In this document: positions 1 to 7,330 of the stretch, one piece after another
Numbering within the stretch: position 1 is the stretch's first letter
How the letters are laid out: every line of letters starts with the position of its first letter
Assembly (NCBI GenBank): GCA_964530075.1
Contig: CAZGXU010000032.1
Location: forward strand, 1 to 23,218
DNA length: 23,218 bases
Reading direction: 5' to 3'
Origin: JANQEA01 sp964530075
Lineage (GTDB): Bacteria; Bipolaricaulota; Bipolaricaulia; UBA7950; UBA9294
Translations under genes and position numbers: made by a program
The notes under the pieces: generated by a model
Seen by the model: the letters and a program-made list of their open reading frames with translations, nothing else
What the model was told of the DNA's origin: nothing
The model's database searches: none

Positions 1-49
1 CGGCCGTCTCCGCGCCGGCCGTTTCGATGGCGAGCCGCCGGTCAGTCAC
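1..49 (-). CDS. Possible partial CDS (5' end only), unidentified
   Basis: A GTG at 49-47 overlaps the TGA stop of the ACT-domain gene as GTGA, the same style of overlap used elsewhere in this window. It opens a frame without stops to the window edge, reading MTDRRLAIETAGAETA. An AAGGAG lies about 12 nt upstream, inside the ACT gene. The LAIETA segment is loosely like the start of ASKHA-fold proteins such as TsaB, but 16 residues are too few to name it. Inferred from overlap and open frame only. Confidence 0.3.
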   Translation of the reverse strand, partial: MTDRRLAIETAGAETA

Positions 50-420
50 TCGATCCGCAGGATCTCCTTGGTGCGATCCAGATTGTCGACCGTGAAGACG
101 AGCTTGTTCTTGTCGGCGGCGGCGTAGATCGAGAGCACGTTGATCCGCTCTTCCTTCAGCCGCCCGAGGAGCGTGGCGAGCTCGCCCGGGTGGCTCGGGA
201 GATCGAGCACGATCGCCTCGCGCTCCTCGAAATCGATCCCGAGGTCGTGCAGCGTCTTGCGCGTCGTCCCCGGGTTGTCGGTGATCAGGCTCACGACGCC
301 CTCTTCCAGCACCGTCAGGCCGGCGATCCCCTCGATGTTCACGTGTTCCTTCCCGAGAGCCTCCGCGATCCCGGCGATGGCTCCCGGGCAGTTGCCGATC
401 AGGAAGGAGAACTCCTTCAC
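46..420 (-). CDS. ACT-domain protein (tandem ACT, amino-acid-sensing type)
   Basis: A 124-residue protein of two ACT-like halves. The first opens with VKEFSFLIGNCPGAIAGIAE and continues through VNIEGIAG. The second opens with DLPSHPGELATLLGRLKEE and continues through INVLSIYA. Each half has the usual ACT pattern of a strand, a P-G-x-L/I turn and a helix. Small stand-alone tandem ACT proteins bind amino acids as regulators; no catalytic domain is present. I chose the GTG at 420 because GGGAGGTGG at 427-435 sits about 6 nt upstream; the in-frame ATG at 450 lies beyond that site and lacks one. The ligand cannot be read from the sequence. Its stop overlaps a possible next gene at the window edge. 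Confidence 0.85.
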   Translation of the reverse strand: MKEFSFLIGNCPGAIAGIAEALGKEHVNIEGIAGLTVLEEGVVSLITDNPGTTRKTLHDLGIDFEEREAIVLDLPSHPGELATLLGRLKEERINVLSIYAAADKNKLVFTVDNLDRTKEILRIE

Positions 421-454
421 TCCGACCACCTCCCGGGAGGATGCTAACACGAAA

Positions 455-600
455 CCGCGGGTTCGGGAAAGCGTGGGATCGAGTTCGTAGGGTTCGCAGT
501 GCGAACCCTACACTCCGTCGCCTCCCGAACTCTATGAACCCGCCGCTACCCCGAACCCGAACCGCGAACTGCGAACCGCGCACTACGAACTCAACGAACG
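455..600. repeat. GTTC/GAAC-rich intergenic inverted-repeat region
   Basis: The left part of this 146-bp stretch carries GTTC words (461-464, 483-486, 492-495). The right part carries GAAC words (503-506, 527-530, 536-539, 553-556, 559-562, 566-569, 573-576, 587-590, 596-599). Several right-hand copies follow a 7-bp rhythm of the form GAACYGC. GCGGGTTC at 457-464 pairs with GAACCCGC at 536-543 around the central palindrome. No gene is seen. It lies between trhA and the ACT gene, both leftward. Confidence 0.6.
487..511. repeat. Perfect 12-bp inverted repeat (REP-like palindrome)
   Basis: GTAGGGTTCGCA at 487-498 and its exact reverse complement at 500-511 are separated by one base. In RNA it would form a long hairpin just downstream of trhA. 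No T-run follows on either strand, so it is not a standard intrinsic terminator. It looks more like a dispersed palindromic (REP-type) unit or a protein-binding site. Confidence 0.75.
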
Positions 601-603
601 GCC

Positions 604-1269
604 CTACGGCGCGAGGTAGAACAGGATCGCGAGGTAGTGGCAGGCGCTCCCGCCGAGGACGAACAGGTGCCAGATGGCGTGGTGGAAGCGCAGCTTCTTC
701 CATCCGTAGAAGACGATCCCGGCGGTGTACAGGAGCCCGCCGGCCGCGACGTAGACGAGCGCCCTGTGGGGCACCCGCAGCCACACCTCGCGAGCGGCGA
801 CGACGATCAGCCAGCCCATCAGGACGTACAGGACGACCGAGGTCTTGCGGAGCCTCCCGATGTACAGGCTCTTGAAGACAATCCCGAGGATCGTCAGCCC
901 CCAGATCGTCGAGAGGAGGGTCGCCCCCCAGCGTCCCCAGAGCGACAGCAGGAGGAACGGCGTGTACGTCCCGGCGATCAGCAGGTAGATCGAGCAGTGA
1001 TCGAAGATCCAGAAGACCTTCTTCGCGCCGGGATGTCGGAGCGCGTGGTAGAGGGTGGACGAAAGGTGGAGGAGGAACAGGCTGGCGCCGTAGATCGCGA
1101 AGCTCGCGATCCGAAGCCCCGTTCCCTCTCCCCGGACGGCCCGATCCAGGAGGAGGCCCGTGCCGACGAGGCTCAGGAAGGCGCCGACGCCGTGCGTGAT
1201 GCTGCTGGCGATCTCCTCGCCCACCGGGGACACGGGAGGTTGGTTCCGTCGCTCTCGCCGCTGATTCAT
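604..1269 (-). CDS. trhA: PAQR/hemolysin III family membrane protein TrhA
   Basis: A 221-residue integral membrane protein, normal length for bacterial hemolysin III/TrhA proteins, with about seven hydrophobic spans. Family signatures are visible: the early SITHGVGA, the SSTLYHALRHP segment with Ser and His, IFDHCSIYLLIAGTYTPF with the conserved Asp, and a C-terminal HHAIWHLFVLGGSACHY carrying the His pair. Ser, His and Asp line a zinc-like site in PAQR proteins. The family is linked to membrane-fluidity homeostasis; the hemolysin name is historical. The ATG at 1269 lies exactly 6 nt after a TACGAT -10-like box, so the mRNA is probably leaderless. It appears to be transcribed alone. Confidence 0.93.
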   Translation of the reverse strand: MNQRRERRNQPPVSPVGEEIASSITHGVGAFLSLVGTGLLLDRAVRGEGTGLRIASFAIYGASLFLLHLSSTLYHALRHPGAKKVFWIFDHCSIYLLIAGTYTPFLLLSLWGRWGATLLSTIWGLTILGIVFKSLYIGRLRKTSVVLYVLMGWLIVVAAREVWLRVPHRALVYVAAGGLLYTAGIVFYGWKKLRFHHAIWHLFVLGGSACHYLAILFYLAP

Positions 1270-1275
1270 CCCTGG

Positions 1276-1281
1276 ATCGTA
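1276..1281 (-). promoter_or_regulatory. -10-like box (TACGAT) for a leaderless trhA transcript
   Basis: TACGAT fits TANNNT and is followed by 6 nt (CCAGGG) and then the trhA ATG. Transcription would start at or within a base or two of the start codon. No Shine-Dalgarno sequence and no clear -35 are present. The spacing is identical at two other genes in this window. Confidence 0.55.
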
Positions 1282-1308
1282 CCGGAGAAGAGAGGATCCC
1301 TCGGTGAT

Positions 1309-2040
1309 TCATTCGGCGGGGACCGCTCCGCTCCCGAAACTCCTTTCGTAGAGGATGGCGTTTCCGGCCTTGCCGACCGCGACGAGGACGCCCATCTCGC
1401 GGAGGACGTAGGCGATCTTCCGTGCCATCCACCGGGGTCGGTCGACGGCGCGCGCGAGGTCGGCGGTCGTGAACGGCTCGCTCAACGAGGTCGGCACGAA
1501 CGCCAGGTAGTCGGCCGGATGGTGGAGCGAGACGAAGTCGACGACCTCGATCAATCGGCGCTCGTGGATCTCCCAGCTCCTCCGCCGTCTCCGTCTCCTC
1601 GGGCCGTTGCGCGGTCGTCGGACCTCCTCCTCGTGGACGAGGACGAGGTCGATCGCGAAGTTCGGATCGCCGAGGAAGGCGCGGAGGTTGATCAGTTCGT
1701 GGAACGCGTCGAGGAGCGAGCCGCGCTTTGGCGAGCGGCGGGAGCGGATCTCCGCTCCGCTCTCGTCGAGCGTGGAGATCGTCTTGAGGACGGCGACGGG
1801 GAGAAGGAGGCGGACGGCATGACGCCCGAGGAGCGCGGAGAGCTTCCGCTTGAGGATGGATGTCGAGCCTGTCTGGATCTCGATGATTTGGTCTCCGCGG
1901 ACGATGTCCGCGACGAACCGTCCGACGGGGACCTCGAATCGATCGCCGTCCTCCGCCGCCCAGCGCTTCAGCGCAGCGTGGAGCGGCTTCTCGTTCAGGG
2001 TGCCGATGCGCGGTGCGTCCTCGCCCGTCTGCGTCTTCAC
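1309..2040 (-). CDS. Unrecognised protein, PD-(D/E)XK-like N-terminus plus winged-helix-like C-terminus (DUF8091-like)
   Basis: A 243-residue soluble protein. Residues 12-57 (GTLNEKPLH, then FVADIVRGDQIIEIQTG) place E17, D45, E54 and Q56 in an E...D...ExQ pattern, as in diverged PD-(D/E)XK nuclease-fold proteins. A basic tract R148-R154 follows. Residues about 185-235 (FTTADLARAVDRPRWMARKI, then YVLREMGVLVAVG) look like a winged helix. I recall similar proteins as DUF8091, of unknown function. Nuclease activity is inferred: Gln replaces the usual catalytic Lys. The GTG start at 2040 has its ribosome site (AGGAGA) overlapping the stop of the 44-residue gene upstream, which suggests translational coupling. 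It is the last gene of a three-gene leftward cassette. Confidence 0.7.
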   Translation of the reverse strand: MKTQTGEDAPRIGTLNEKPLHAALKRWAAEDGDRFEVPVGRFVADIVRGDQIIEIQTGSTSILKRKLSALLGRHAVRLLLPVAVLKTISTLDESGAEIRSRRSPKRGSLLDAFHELINLRAFLGDPNFAIDLVLVHEEEVRRPRNGPRRRRRRRSWEIHERRLIEVVDFVSLHHPADYLAFVPTSLSEPFTTADLARAVDRPRWMARKIAYVLREMGVLVAVGKAGNAILYERSFGSGAVPAE

Positions 2041-2047
2041 GGCTCTC

Positions 2048-2182
2048 CTAGCGCACGATCGACCACGTCCCGACGAACGGGACCAGCAGCCCGACCCGGC
2101 CGCCGAGGCTTCCGGTGGTGAAGGACTGAAACGCGATGGCCGGTCCCCTAACGACGATGGCCGCGTACGCTGCAGCGGTCAT
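2048..2182 (-). CDS. 44-residue mini-protein, unrecognised
   Basis: A short ORF that general gene finders would likely miss. The protein starts MTAAAYAAIVVRGPAIAF, continues through TTGSLGGRVGLLVPFVG and ends TWSIVR. It is rich in Ala, Gly and Val, with a marginal hydrophobic stretch (residues 31-43) too short for a confident membrane span. The ATG at 2182 is preceded by AGGGAGGAAAGGAG about 5 nt upstream, among the strongest ribosome sites in the window. The stop ends 7 nt before the GTG of the DUF8091-like gene and forms part of that gene's ribosome site. Ribosome site and spacing are seen directly; function is unknown. It may be a true micro-protein or a leader peptide controlling the next gene. 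Confidence 0.6.
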   Translation of the reverse strand: MTAAAYAAIVVRGPAIAFQSFTTGSLGGRVGLLVPFVGTWSIVR

Positions 2183-2230
2183 GCGATCTCCTTTCCTCCC
2201 TGCGCGGTGAAACGGCGGAGGGACGGCGGG

Positions 2231-2986
2231 CTACTCGGGCGATTTCCCCCCGAGGTGTGCGATCAGATCATAGACGAACCGGCATTGACCGGGAAAGAGG
2301 AGGAGGTAGGCGTGGACGGTCTCCCGGTCGACACGGGGGAGGCGGGCCCGCCCGTCGGCCCAATGGGGGGCGTCGATCAGCGTCTGAAGCCCGCGGAGCT
2401 GTCCCTCGGCGTCGGCGGCGAGAGGCGGAGAGGGCCTTCTCGAAGCGAGCGTCCGGAGGGCGGCCGCCGCGAGCCGGTTCGGGTGCGATCGAGCCTCCTC
2501 CAGCCTCACGGTACCGCGTCCGACACGCTTTCCGTGGCGGATCAACGCGACGGCAAGTCGGTCGAGGAGGATCTCGGCCGAGCGTCCGAGCATGACGACC
2601 GAGGAGGGGTACCGACCGGCGAGGAAGGCGAGGAGGGCCTCTCGGGCCGTCTCGATCAGATCCGGGTCGGCGGTCTCCCCGCAGCTTGACTCGAGGCGGG
2701 CGACGTATCCGTCCGGATCGTGCGCGAGGATCGCTTCGTCCTCGAGGCACGCTGCGCCGAACTCGGTGACGTGGACGAACGGAAGGTTCAGGTTGAGCGA
2801 GTTCTTCCCCGGGGCGAGGACGCCCTGGACGAGGAGGTCCCAGAGGACCTCCTGCAGGGTGAGCGCGTCGTGCCGCTCGTAGTCGTCGGTCCGCTTCCGG
2901 ATCTCGGTCTCGATGGCGTGGAGGTGGGTCTGCGGGGTCTTCCTCAGGATCTCCAACACCAGCGGACGCAAAGTCGCTTTGTCCAT
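2231..2986 (-). CDS. Unrecognised protein, winged-helix-like N-terminus and HEPN-like helical C-terminus
   Basis: A 251-residue protein. Residues 1-75 (TLRPLVLEILRKTPQTHLHA, later VLWDLLVQGVLAPG and FVHVTEFG) read as a winged-helix DNA-binding fold. Residues 108-150 (IETAREALLAFLAGRYPSSV, then VMLGRSAEILLDRLAVAL) resemble the helical core of DUF4145/HEPN-like proteins. A candidate R-x6-H pair is R218/H225 near the C-terminus; classical HEPN RNases use R-x4-6-H, so this is only suggestive. It is the first gene of a cassette with the 44-residue gene and the DUF8091-like gene. A TATCCT box lies 10 nt upstream of the ATG and there is no Shine-Dalgarno, implying a very short leader. Function unknown. 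Confidence 0.7.
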   Translation of the reverse strand: MDKATLRPLVLEILRKTPQTHLHAIETEIRKRTDDYERHDALTLQEVLWDLLVQGVLAPGKNSLNLNLPFVHVTEFGAACLEDEAILAHDPDGYVARLESSCGETADPDLIETAREALLAFLAGRYPSSVVMLGRSAEILLDRLAVALIRHGKRVGRGTVRLEEARSHPNRLAAAALRTLASRRPSPPLAADAEGQLRGLQTLIDAPHWADGRARLPRVDRETVHAYLLLFPGQCRFVYDLIAHLGGKSPE

Positions 2987-2996
2987 GGCCGCTCAG

Positions 2997-3002
2997 AGGA
3001 TA
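2997..3002 (-). promoter_or_regulatory. Possible -10 box (TATCCT) of the three-gene cassette
   Basis: TATCCT fits TANNNT 10 nt upstream of the ATG at 2986, giving a predicted leader of only a few bases. No convincing -35 was found. Weaker than the other boxes described here. Confidence 0.3.
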
Positions 3003-3044
3003 CAGGGACCGGAGATCGGGTCACAACCGGGCCGCTACGCGCGG

Positions 3045-4154
3045 CTAGAGTTCGATGACGAAGTCCCCGCTCTCGTAGACCAGCTCGTCGTCGACCCAGA
3101 TCTTCCCACGGTCGGTCAGGTCGCAGACCATGTCCCAGTGGATCGCCGATTGGTTCACGCTGCCGGTCTCCGGCATCCCGGCGCCGAGGGCCATGTGGAA
3201 GCTCCCGTTGATCTTCTCGTCGAACAAGGTGTTCCCCGTCGCCCGGGTGATCCCCTTGTTCGTGCCGATCGCGAACTCGCCGACGTAGCGTGCGCCTTCG
3301 TCGGTGTCGATCGTCTTCGCCAGGAAGTCCTCGCCCTTGTCGGCCGTCGCCCGGACGACCTTCCCCTTCTCGAACCAGAGATGAACGCCGTCGAGTCGCC
3401 GTCCCTGGAAGGTCGTTGGATAGGAGAACCGGACGTGCCCCTCGACGCTGTCCTCGACCGGGCCGGTGAAGATCTCGCCGTCGGGCATGTTCCGCCTCCC
3501 GCAGCAGTTGATGAAGCTTCGGCCGACGATCTTCATCCGAAGGTCGACGTCGCTCGCCTCGACGCGGAGCTCGTCCTTTCCGGCCAGCCAATCGACGATC
3601 TTCTGTTGCTTCGCCTCGACGCCGCGCCAGTAGCCGACCGGATCGTCGAAATCCGGTAGGCACGCGTTGTACACGAAGTCTTCGTACTCGATCAGGCCCA
3701 TCTCCGCGTCCTGGGCGTAGGCGTTCGTCGGGTAGAGCGTCCCAACCCAGCGGAACTCGCCCTTCGCCGTTCGCTCCAACAGGGTCTTCAGCAGTTCCTG
3801 CTGGGCCTTGCTGGTGAGGACGAGTTTCTCCGGCGGGACGCTCGTCAACGCCTTCGTATTGACCGAGCTCATCAGCGAGATGGACGCGTCGTAGGTCTCG
3901 TACGCGAGCCTATGGGGCTCGGGGATGTGCTGAAGCTGATCGTCCGAGGCGTGCCGGAAGGCCAGCTCGTCCGCCCCAGGGAGATGGACGAAACTCATCG
4001 GGTATCCGCCCGCCTTCAGAACCTCCACGAGGACGGCCTTGAGCAGCGGCTCGGCCGCCGGGAACCCCGTGACGATCACCCTGTCCTTCGGCCGGATGGA
4101 AACCGAGTAGTTGACCAACACTTGAGCGAGCTTCACGATTCGCGGGTCGGGCAT
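3045..4154 (-). CDS. M29 family metallo-aminopeptidase
   Basis: A 369-residue cytosolic aminopeptidase of the thermophilic (AmpT/AmpS) M29 family, at its usual length. These enzymes remove N-terminal residues using two metal ions. Metal-ligand candidates are E227 (NMPDGEIFTGP), E293 (VGEFAIGTNKGI), H320 (NGSFHMALG), and H339 and D341 (SAIHWDMVCD). The two Glu are 66 residues apart, as I recall for the family. The N-terminal half (MPDPRIVKLAQVLVNYSVSI, then KDRVIV) is the typical M29 opening. The ATG at 4154 has AAGGAGAGAGG about 4 nt upstream. It is flanked by short intergenic regions and probably transcribed alone. Confidence 0.93.
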   Translation of the reverse strand: MPDPRIVKLAQVLVNYSVSIRPKDRVIVTGFPAAEPLLKAVLVEVLKAGGYPMSFVHLPGADELAFRHASDDQLQHIPEPHRLAYETYDASISLMSSVNTKALTSVPPEKLVLTSKAQQELLKTLLERTAKGEFRWVGTLYPTNAYAQDAEMGLIEYEDFVYNACLPDFDDPVGYWRGVEAKQQKIVDWLAGKDELRVEASDVDLRMKIVGRSFINCCGRRNMPDGEIFTGPVEDSVEGHVRFSYPTTFQGRRLDGVHLWFEKGKVVRATADKGEDFLAKTIDTDEGARYVGEFAIGTNKGITRATGNTLFDEKINGSFHMALGAGMPETGSVNQSAIHWDMVCDLTDRGKIWVDDELVYESGDFVIEL

Positions 4155-4259
4155 AGAGCCTCTCTCCTTACCGTGGGATTGGCGGCGCCTCGACGCCGCT
4201 CGATCGTGTGTATCGAGGGTCAGGGTAGCGGTTCACTCGGAGGGGGACAAGGAGGCGGC

Positions 4260-5036
4260 TCAGATCTCGATCAGCTCGAGGTCCCTCGCCGTCTCGATCC
4301 GACGGCCGGGCCGAAGGATCGCGACCCGGCGCGCGCCGCCCCCGTAGGCGCACGACGTGAACAGCGTGAGACAGCGGTCGTCGAACAGGAACGTCGGCGC
4401 GAACGGTTGGTGGGAGCGGACGAGGATCCGCGCGCCGAGCCGCTTCAGCCGTCGGTCGAAGTCGACGCGGCCGAACGACGGTCGTCCCCAGCCGGCCGAC
4501 GGGACGCCTCCGCTCCGCGAGGTCTCCCAGTCTCCCCACGTGATTGCTCGCCACGCCTCCGATCCGTTCTCGATCGCGTCGATCGCGTCGAGCGATGGAA
4601 CGTCCGGCAGGGCACCGTGTACGGCGAGGACGCCGGCCGGATGCCACGCCGCGAGCGGGAGGTGGGACAGCGCGTCGCCGAGCTCCGCTGCGGCGTCCGG
4701 ACCGAGGGCGTCCCAGAAGTCCGCGGGGGAGAACGGGGCGACGCTCCAGGCCTCGTGATTTCCCATCAGGAGGTGGAAGGAGTCGGGATCCGCGATCGTC
4801 TTCGATAGGACGAGGACCAGGTTCCCGAGCGAGTCGGGCCCCCGATCGACGACGTCGCCGAGAAAGACGACCGCGTGCTCCGGCATCGCGAACCGGGCGA
4901 GGATCCGTTCGGTCGCCTCCCGGTCCCCGTGCGTGTCGCCGACGAAGACGATCGGACGATCCGAGGGGAGTCGGACGAGCCGCGGACGCGCGCGGTGCCC
5001 TGTGGCAAAGTCGTCGAGGAGACGACGAATGTTCAT
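4260..5036 (-). CDS. PPP-type metallophosphoesterase (serine/threonine phosphatase-like)
   Basis: A 258-residue protein with the three classical motifs of the calcineurin-like phosphoesterase fold: GDTHG (33-37), GDVVDRG (60-66) and GNHE (92-95). A later LAVHGALP His and RSHQPFAP supply the remaining metal ligands. The order and spacing match PPP phosphatases (bacterial PrpA or bis-tetraphosphatase-like). The substrate could be a phosphoprotein or Ap4A-like nucleotide and cannot be told here. The frame is open upstream to 5174, but the added 46 residues are Arg-rich and unlike the family. The ATG at 5036 sits 6 nt after a TATCGT box with a matched -35, so I chose it. No Shine-Dalgarno is present, consistent with a leaderless message. 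Confidence 0.88.
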   Translation of the reverse strand: MNIRRLLDDFATGHRARPRLVRLPSDRPIVFVGDTHGDREATERILARFAMPEHAVVFLGDVVDRGPDSLGNLVLVLSKTIADPDSFHLLMGNHEAWSVAPFSPADFWDALGPDAAAELGDALSHLPLAAWHPAGVLAVHGALPDVPSLDAIDAIENGSEAWRAITWGDWETSRSGGVPSAGWGRPSFGRVDFDRRLKRLGARILVRSHQPFAPTFLFDDRCLTLFTSCAYGGGARRVAILRPGRRIETARDLELIEI

Positions 5037-5042
5037 GGACCG

Positions 5043-5071
5043 ACGATACCGGACTCGCTGCCAGCGGGCAA
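5043..5071 (-). promoter_or_regulatory. Promoter of the metallophosphoesterase (TTGCCC-17-TATCGT), leaderless
   Basis: TTGCCC (5066-5071) and TATCGT (5043-5048) are separated by 17 bp. The ATG follows the -10 box by 6 nt, so transcription is expected to begin at the start codon. This promoter also argues for the shorter start of the gene. Confidence 0.55.
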
Positions 5072-5199
5072 TGGTCCTCTTCGATCGCCTCCCGGCTTGG
5101 AGGAAGAAGCACGCGATCCTCAGACATCGAGCGAGCGCGCTCCGGCGATCGGGACCACGGGGGAGGCGGACCATCGGGTCCGAGTTCGCGTTCCTCGCT

Positions 5200-5733
5200 C
5201 TACAGGCGCACCACCGTCGACAACGTACCCCGGTCCAGGATGAACCAGACGAGCAGAGCTGCGAACGTCAGAACGAAGACGGCCGGGATCCACATCTCCA
5301 GGATTCGCGGGAGATCCTGAAGGACCTTCGGCAGGCGGGCGGGTTCGGAATGCCAGTCCCCGCAGACTCGTTTCGCTGCGGGAACACAGATCTCCTCGCC
5401 CTGAATCATGCGGTGAAGGCCCCTGTGGAACTCCGCACCCGCGAACTGCTCCTCCAGGCTTCGAAGGAGCCTTTCCCAGTGACTGCACTCGGCGCCGAGC
5501 CGGCACTGGTTCATCCACCACGTCAGACCGATCAGCAGGCCGAGGGACGAGGCTCCGATCCCGAAAGCGCGTTCCACGGGTCCGACCCCGAGTTGAGCGA
5601 GATACGCAACGAAAACCGCAACCAGACTCACAGCCAGGAGACCCCCGGTGAACGAAACCCAGCGGGATCGCAAGCGGCTCGCTGCCGATTGCGAAATGGC
5701 GCCGTACACCGCAATCCACTGATCGAGTTCCAT
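5200..5733 (-). CDS. Unrecognised three-span membrane protein
   Basis: A 177-residue protein. Hydrophobic spans lie near residues 26-46 and 55-74, then a cytosolic-looking helical region (CRLGAECSHWERLLRSLEEQ), then a C-terminal span near 147-166. The two-span unit followed by W-x-x-L-L-x-x-L-E-E recalls the layout of RipA-like and SLATT-like membrane proteins, but I do not see enough to assign it. The frame extends upstream to 5832. I chose the ATG at 5733 because GGAGGAGGGG precedes it by 4 nt and the upstream extension is Arg/Pro-rich. It is divergent from the diguanylate cyclase gene across 175 bp. Function unknown. Confidence 0.65.
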   Translation of the reverse strand: MELDQWIAVYGAISQSAASRLRSRWVSFTGGLLAVSLVAVFVAYLAQLGVGPVERAFGIGASSLGLLIGLTWWMNQCRLGAECSHWERLLRSLEEQFAGAEFHRGLHRMIQGEEICVPAAKRVCGDWHSEPARLPKVLQDLPRILEMWIPAVFVLTFAALLVWFILDRGTLSTVVRL

Positions 5734-5849
5734 GGGACCCCTCCTCCATGGCGCCGTACGATGCCGCCACCCGATAGGATCCGCTGCCGGACGGCGACGG
5801 GCGAGGGCGTTTGCGACGCGATAGGGAGACACTTGTCCATACGGTCGGC

Positions 5850-5879
5850 TTGACCGAGCAGCTCGGATTCGAGTAGATT
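5850..5879 (+). promoter_or_regulatory. Promoter of the diguanylate cyclase gene (TTGACC-18-TAGATT)
   Basis: TTGACC at 5850-5855 and TAGATT at 5874-5879 are 18 bp apart, a good sigma70-type pair. The predicted start is near 5886, giving a leader of about 22 nt. Confidence 0.6.
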
Positions 5880-5908
5880 GGCGGATCGGTAGTCATTGGA
5901 TCTGCGAG

Positions 5909-7318
5909 GTGTCGGTGGAAACCGCGGCGATCGGTCTTGAGAGCAAGCGACGCCTGGTTCATCAGGTCCTAAGGAACGTGGTGGACTGCGCAGTGGGGCA
6001 AACCCCATTTCAAAGGGCTTTAGCGGTCTGCTATGACGCGCCGCTCGGCCTTCTCGGCCGGTCATCGAGGGTCTCCGTGCTCGATGTTGCACACCGAGGT
6101 CTCAGCGAAGCGCAGCAGTCGCAGGTCGCCGGGTTGCTCGACGACAGGATCGAGATCTCCGCATCGCGCTACAAGAGCGAGTTCCAATTGGGGAGATCCT
6201 TCTTCTACCCGTGTCGGACGGGCCTGGCGGACACCTCCACCGTCGTCCCGAGTTCGCGGCGGTTCCTCCGGGTCGGCGGATGGCAGCAGCCCGACGTCCT
6301 GTTGATCCCGTTCCGTCTCGGGGACGAGATCCTTGGGCACATCTCCGTCGACGACCCTTCCAACGGGATGCGACCGACGCCGGACAAGCTCGAGCCGTTG
6401 GAGGAACTGGCCTCCGTTGCCGCGATCGCGCTTCGTGACGCCTGTACCTTGCAGGAGTTGAGCGAGTCGAACAGCCTGTTCCGCTTCCTCGCCGAGAGCG
6501 GGCTGACCGGCATGATCGTGGTGCAGGACGACAAGGTTCACTACGTGAACGAGTATGCCGCGACTCTCCTTGGCTACGACCCTTCGAACCTGGAGAAGCT
6601 CTCCCCTTGGTGGTCCTTTGTCCATCCCGACGATCGTCCAGTGGCCTGGCGGTTCGGGCGCGCCCCCCAACCGAAGAGCCAAGCGATCCGGGCGATTCGA
6701 AGGGACGGACGCGTTCTCTGGCTTTCGACGAGTTCACACAGCATGATTCGCAATGGGTCAAGGGCCGTGGCCATCGAGTTCTACGATCTGACCGATCGCG
6801 TGGCGAGGGAATCCGAGCTGGAGGAGAAGGCGCTCAGGGATTCGCTGACCGGCCTCATGAACCGCGCGTTCTTCGACAGCGCCATCCCGCGCGAGATCGA
6901 GCGTTCGAAGCGGTACAGGCGGCCGTTCACCCTGATGCTGGGCGACCTGCGGCGGTTCAAGGTGATCAACGACTCGCTCGGACATCAAGAGGGCGACCGG
7001 GTCCTTGTAGCGATCGCGGGCCTGTTGAAGGAGGAGCTCCGGGACAGCGATTGGGCTGTTCGCTACGGCGGCGACGAGTTTCTCTTCCTGCTGCCGGAGA
7101 CAGGAGGGGAGCTGGATGCGTTGGTCGTCCGGATTCAAGGGGCCGTCGAACGATGGGGCGGAGAGAACGTGCCTCACCCCCTGAACGTTGGCATCGACCT
7201 GGGTTGGGCGACCTGGGATCCCGGAGACCCGCGTTCCATCGCCCAAATCCTGGCGGACGCCGATTCGATGCTCTACCGGAACAAGCGGCTCGGCCAGGAG
7301 TCAAGTCAGCCGTCCTGA
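5909..7318 (+). CDS. GAF-PAS-GGDEF diguanylate cyclase
   Basis: A 469-residue soluble signalling protein that should make cyclic di-GMP from two GTP. Residues about 15-180 form a GAF-like sensor (LLIPFRLGDEILGHISVDDP). Residues 185-300 form a PAS domain (VHYVNEYAATLLGY, then FVHPDDRP). Residues 305-465 form the GGDEF domain (DSLTGLMNRAFF). Catalytic residues are intact: GGDEF at 387-391, metal Asp D346, and guanine contacts N354 and D363. R378-D381 (RDSD), five residues before GGDEF, is an intact inhibitory I-site, so product inhibition is likely. The second Asp of the usual D-x-D is Arg. No membrane span. The GTG start at 5909 lacks a strong ribosome site; a GTG two codons later is an alternative. 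Confidence 0.93.
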   Translation: MSVETAAIGLESKRRLVHQVLRNVVDCAVGQTPFQRALAVCYDAPLGLLGRSSRVSVLDVAHRGLSEAQQSQVAGLLDDRIEISASRYKSEFQLGRSFFYPCRTGLADTSTVVPSSRRFLRVGGWQQPDVLLIPFRLGDEILGHISVDDPSNGMRPTPDKLEPLEELASVAAIALRDACTLQELSESNSLFRFLAESGLTGMIVVQDDKVHYVNEYAATLLGYDPSNLEKLSPWWSFVHPDDRPVAWRFGRAPQPKSQAIRAIRRDGRVLWLSTSSHSMIRNGSRAVAIEFYDLTDRVARESELEEKALRDSLTGLMNRAFFDSAIPREIERSKRYRRPFTLMLGDLRRFKVINDSLGHQEGDRVLVAIAGLLKEELRDSDWAVRYGGDEFLFLLPETGGELDALVVRIQGAVERWGGENVPHPLNVGIDLGWATWDPGDPRSIAQILADADSMLYRNKRLGQESSQPS

Positions 7319-7330
7319 CCGCGCGTCCGA

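Noticed and set aside
441..875. Plus-strand open frame across the palindromic region into trhA
   Set aside because: Arg/Ser-rich product that is antisense to trhA and lacks a ribosome site.
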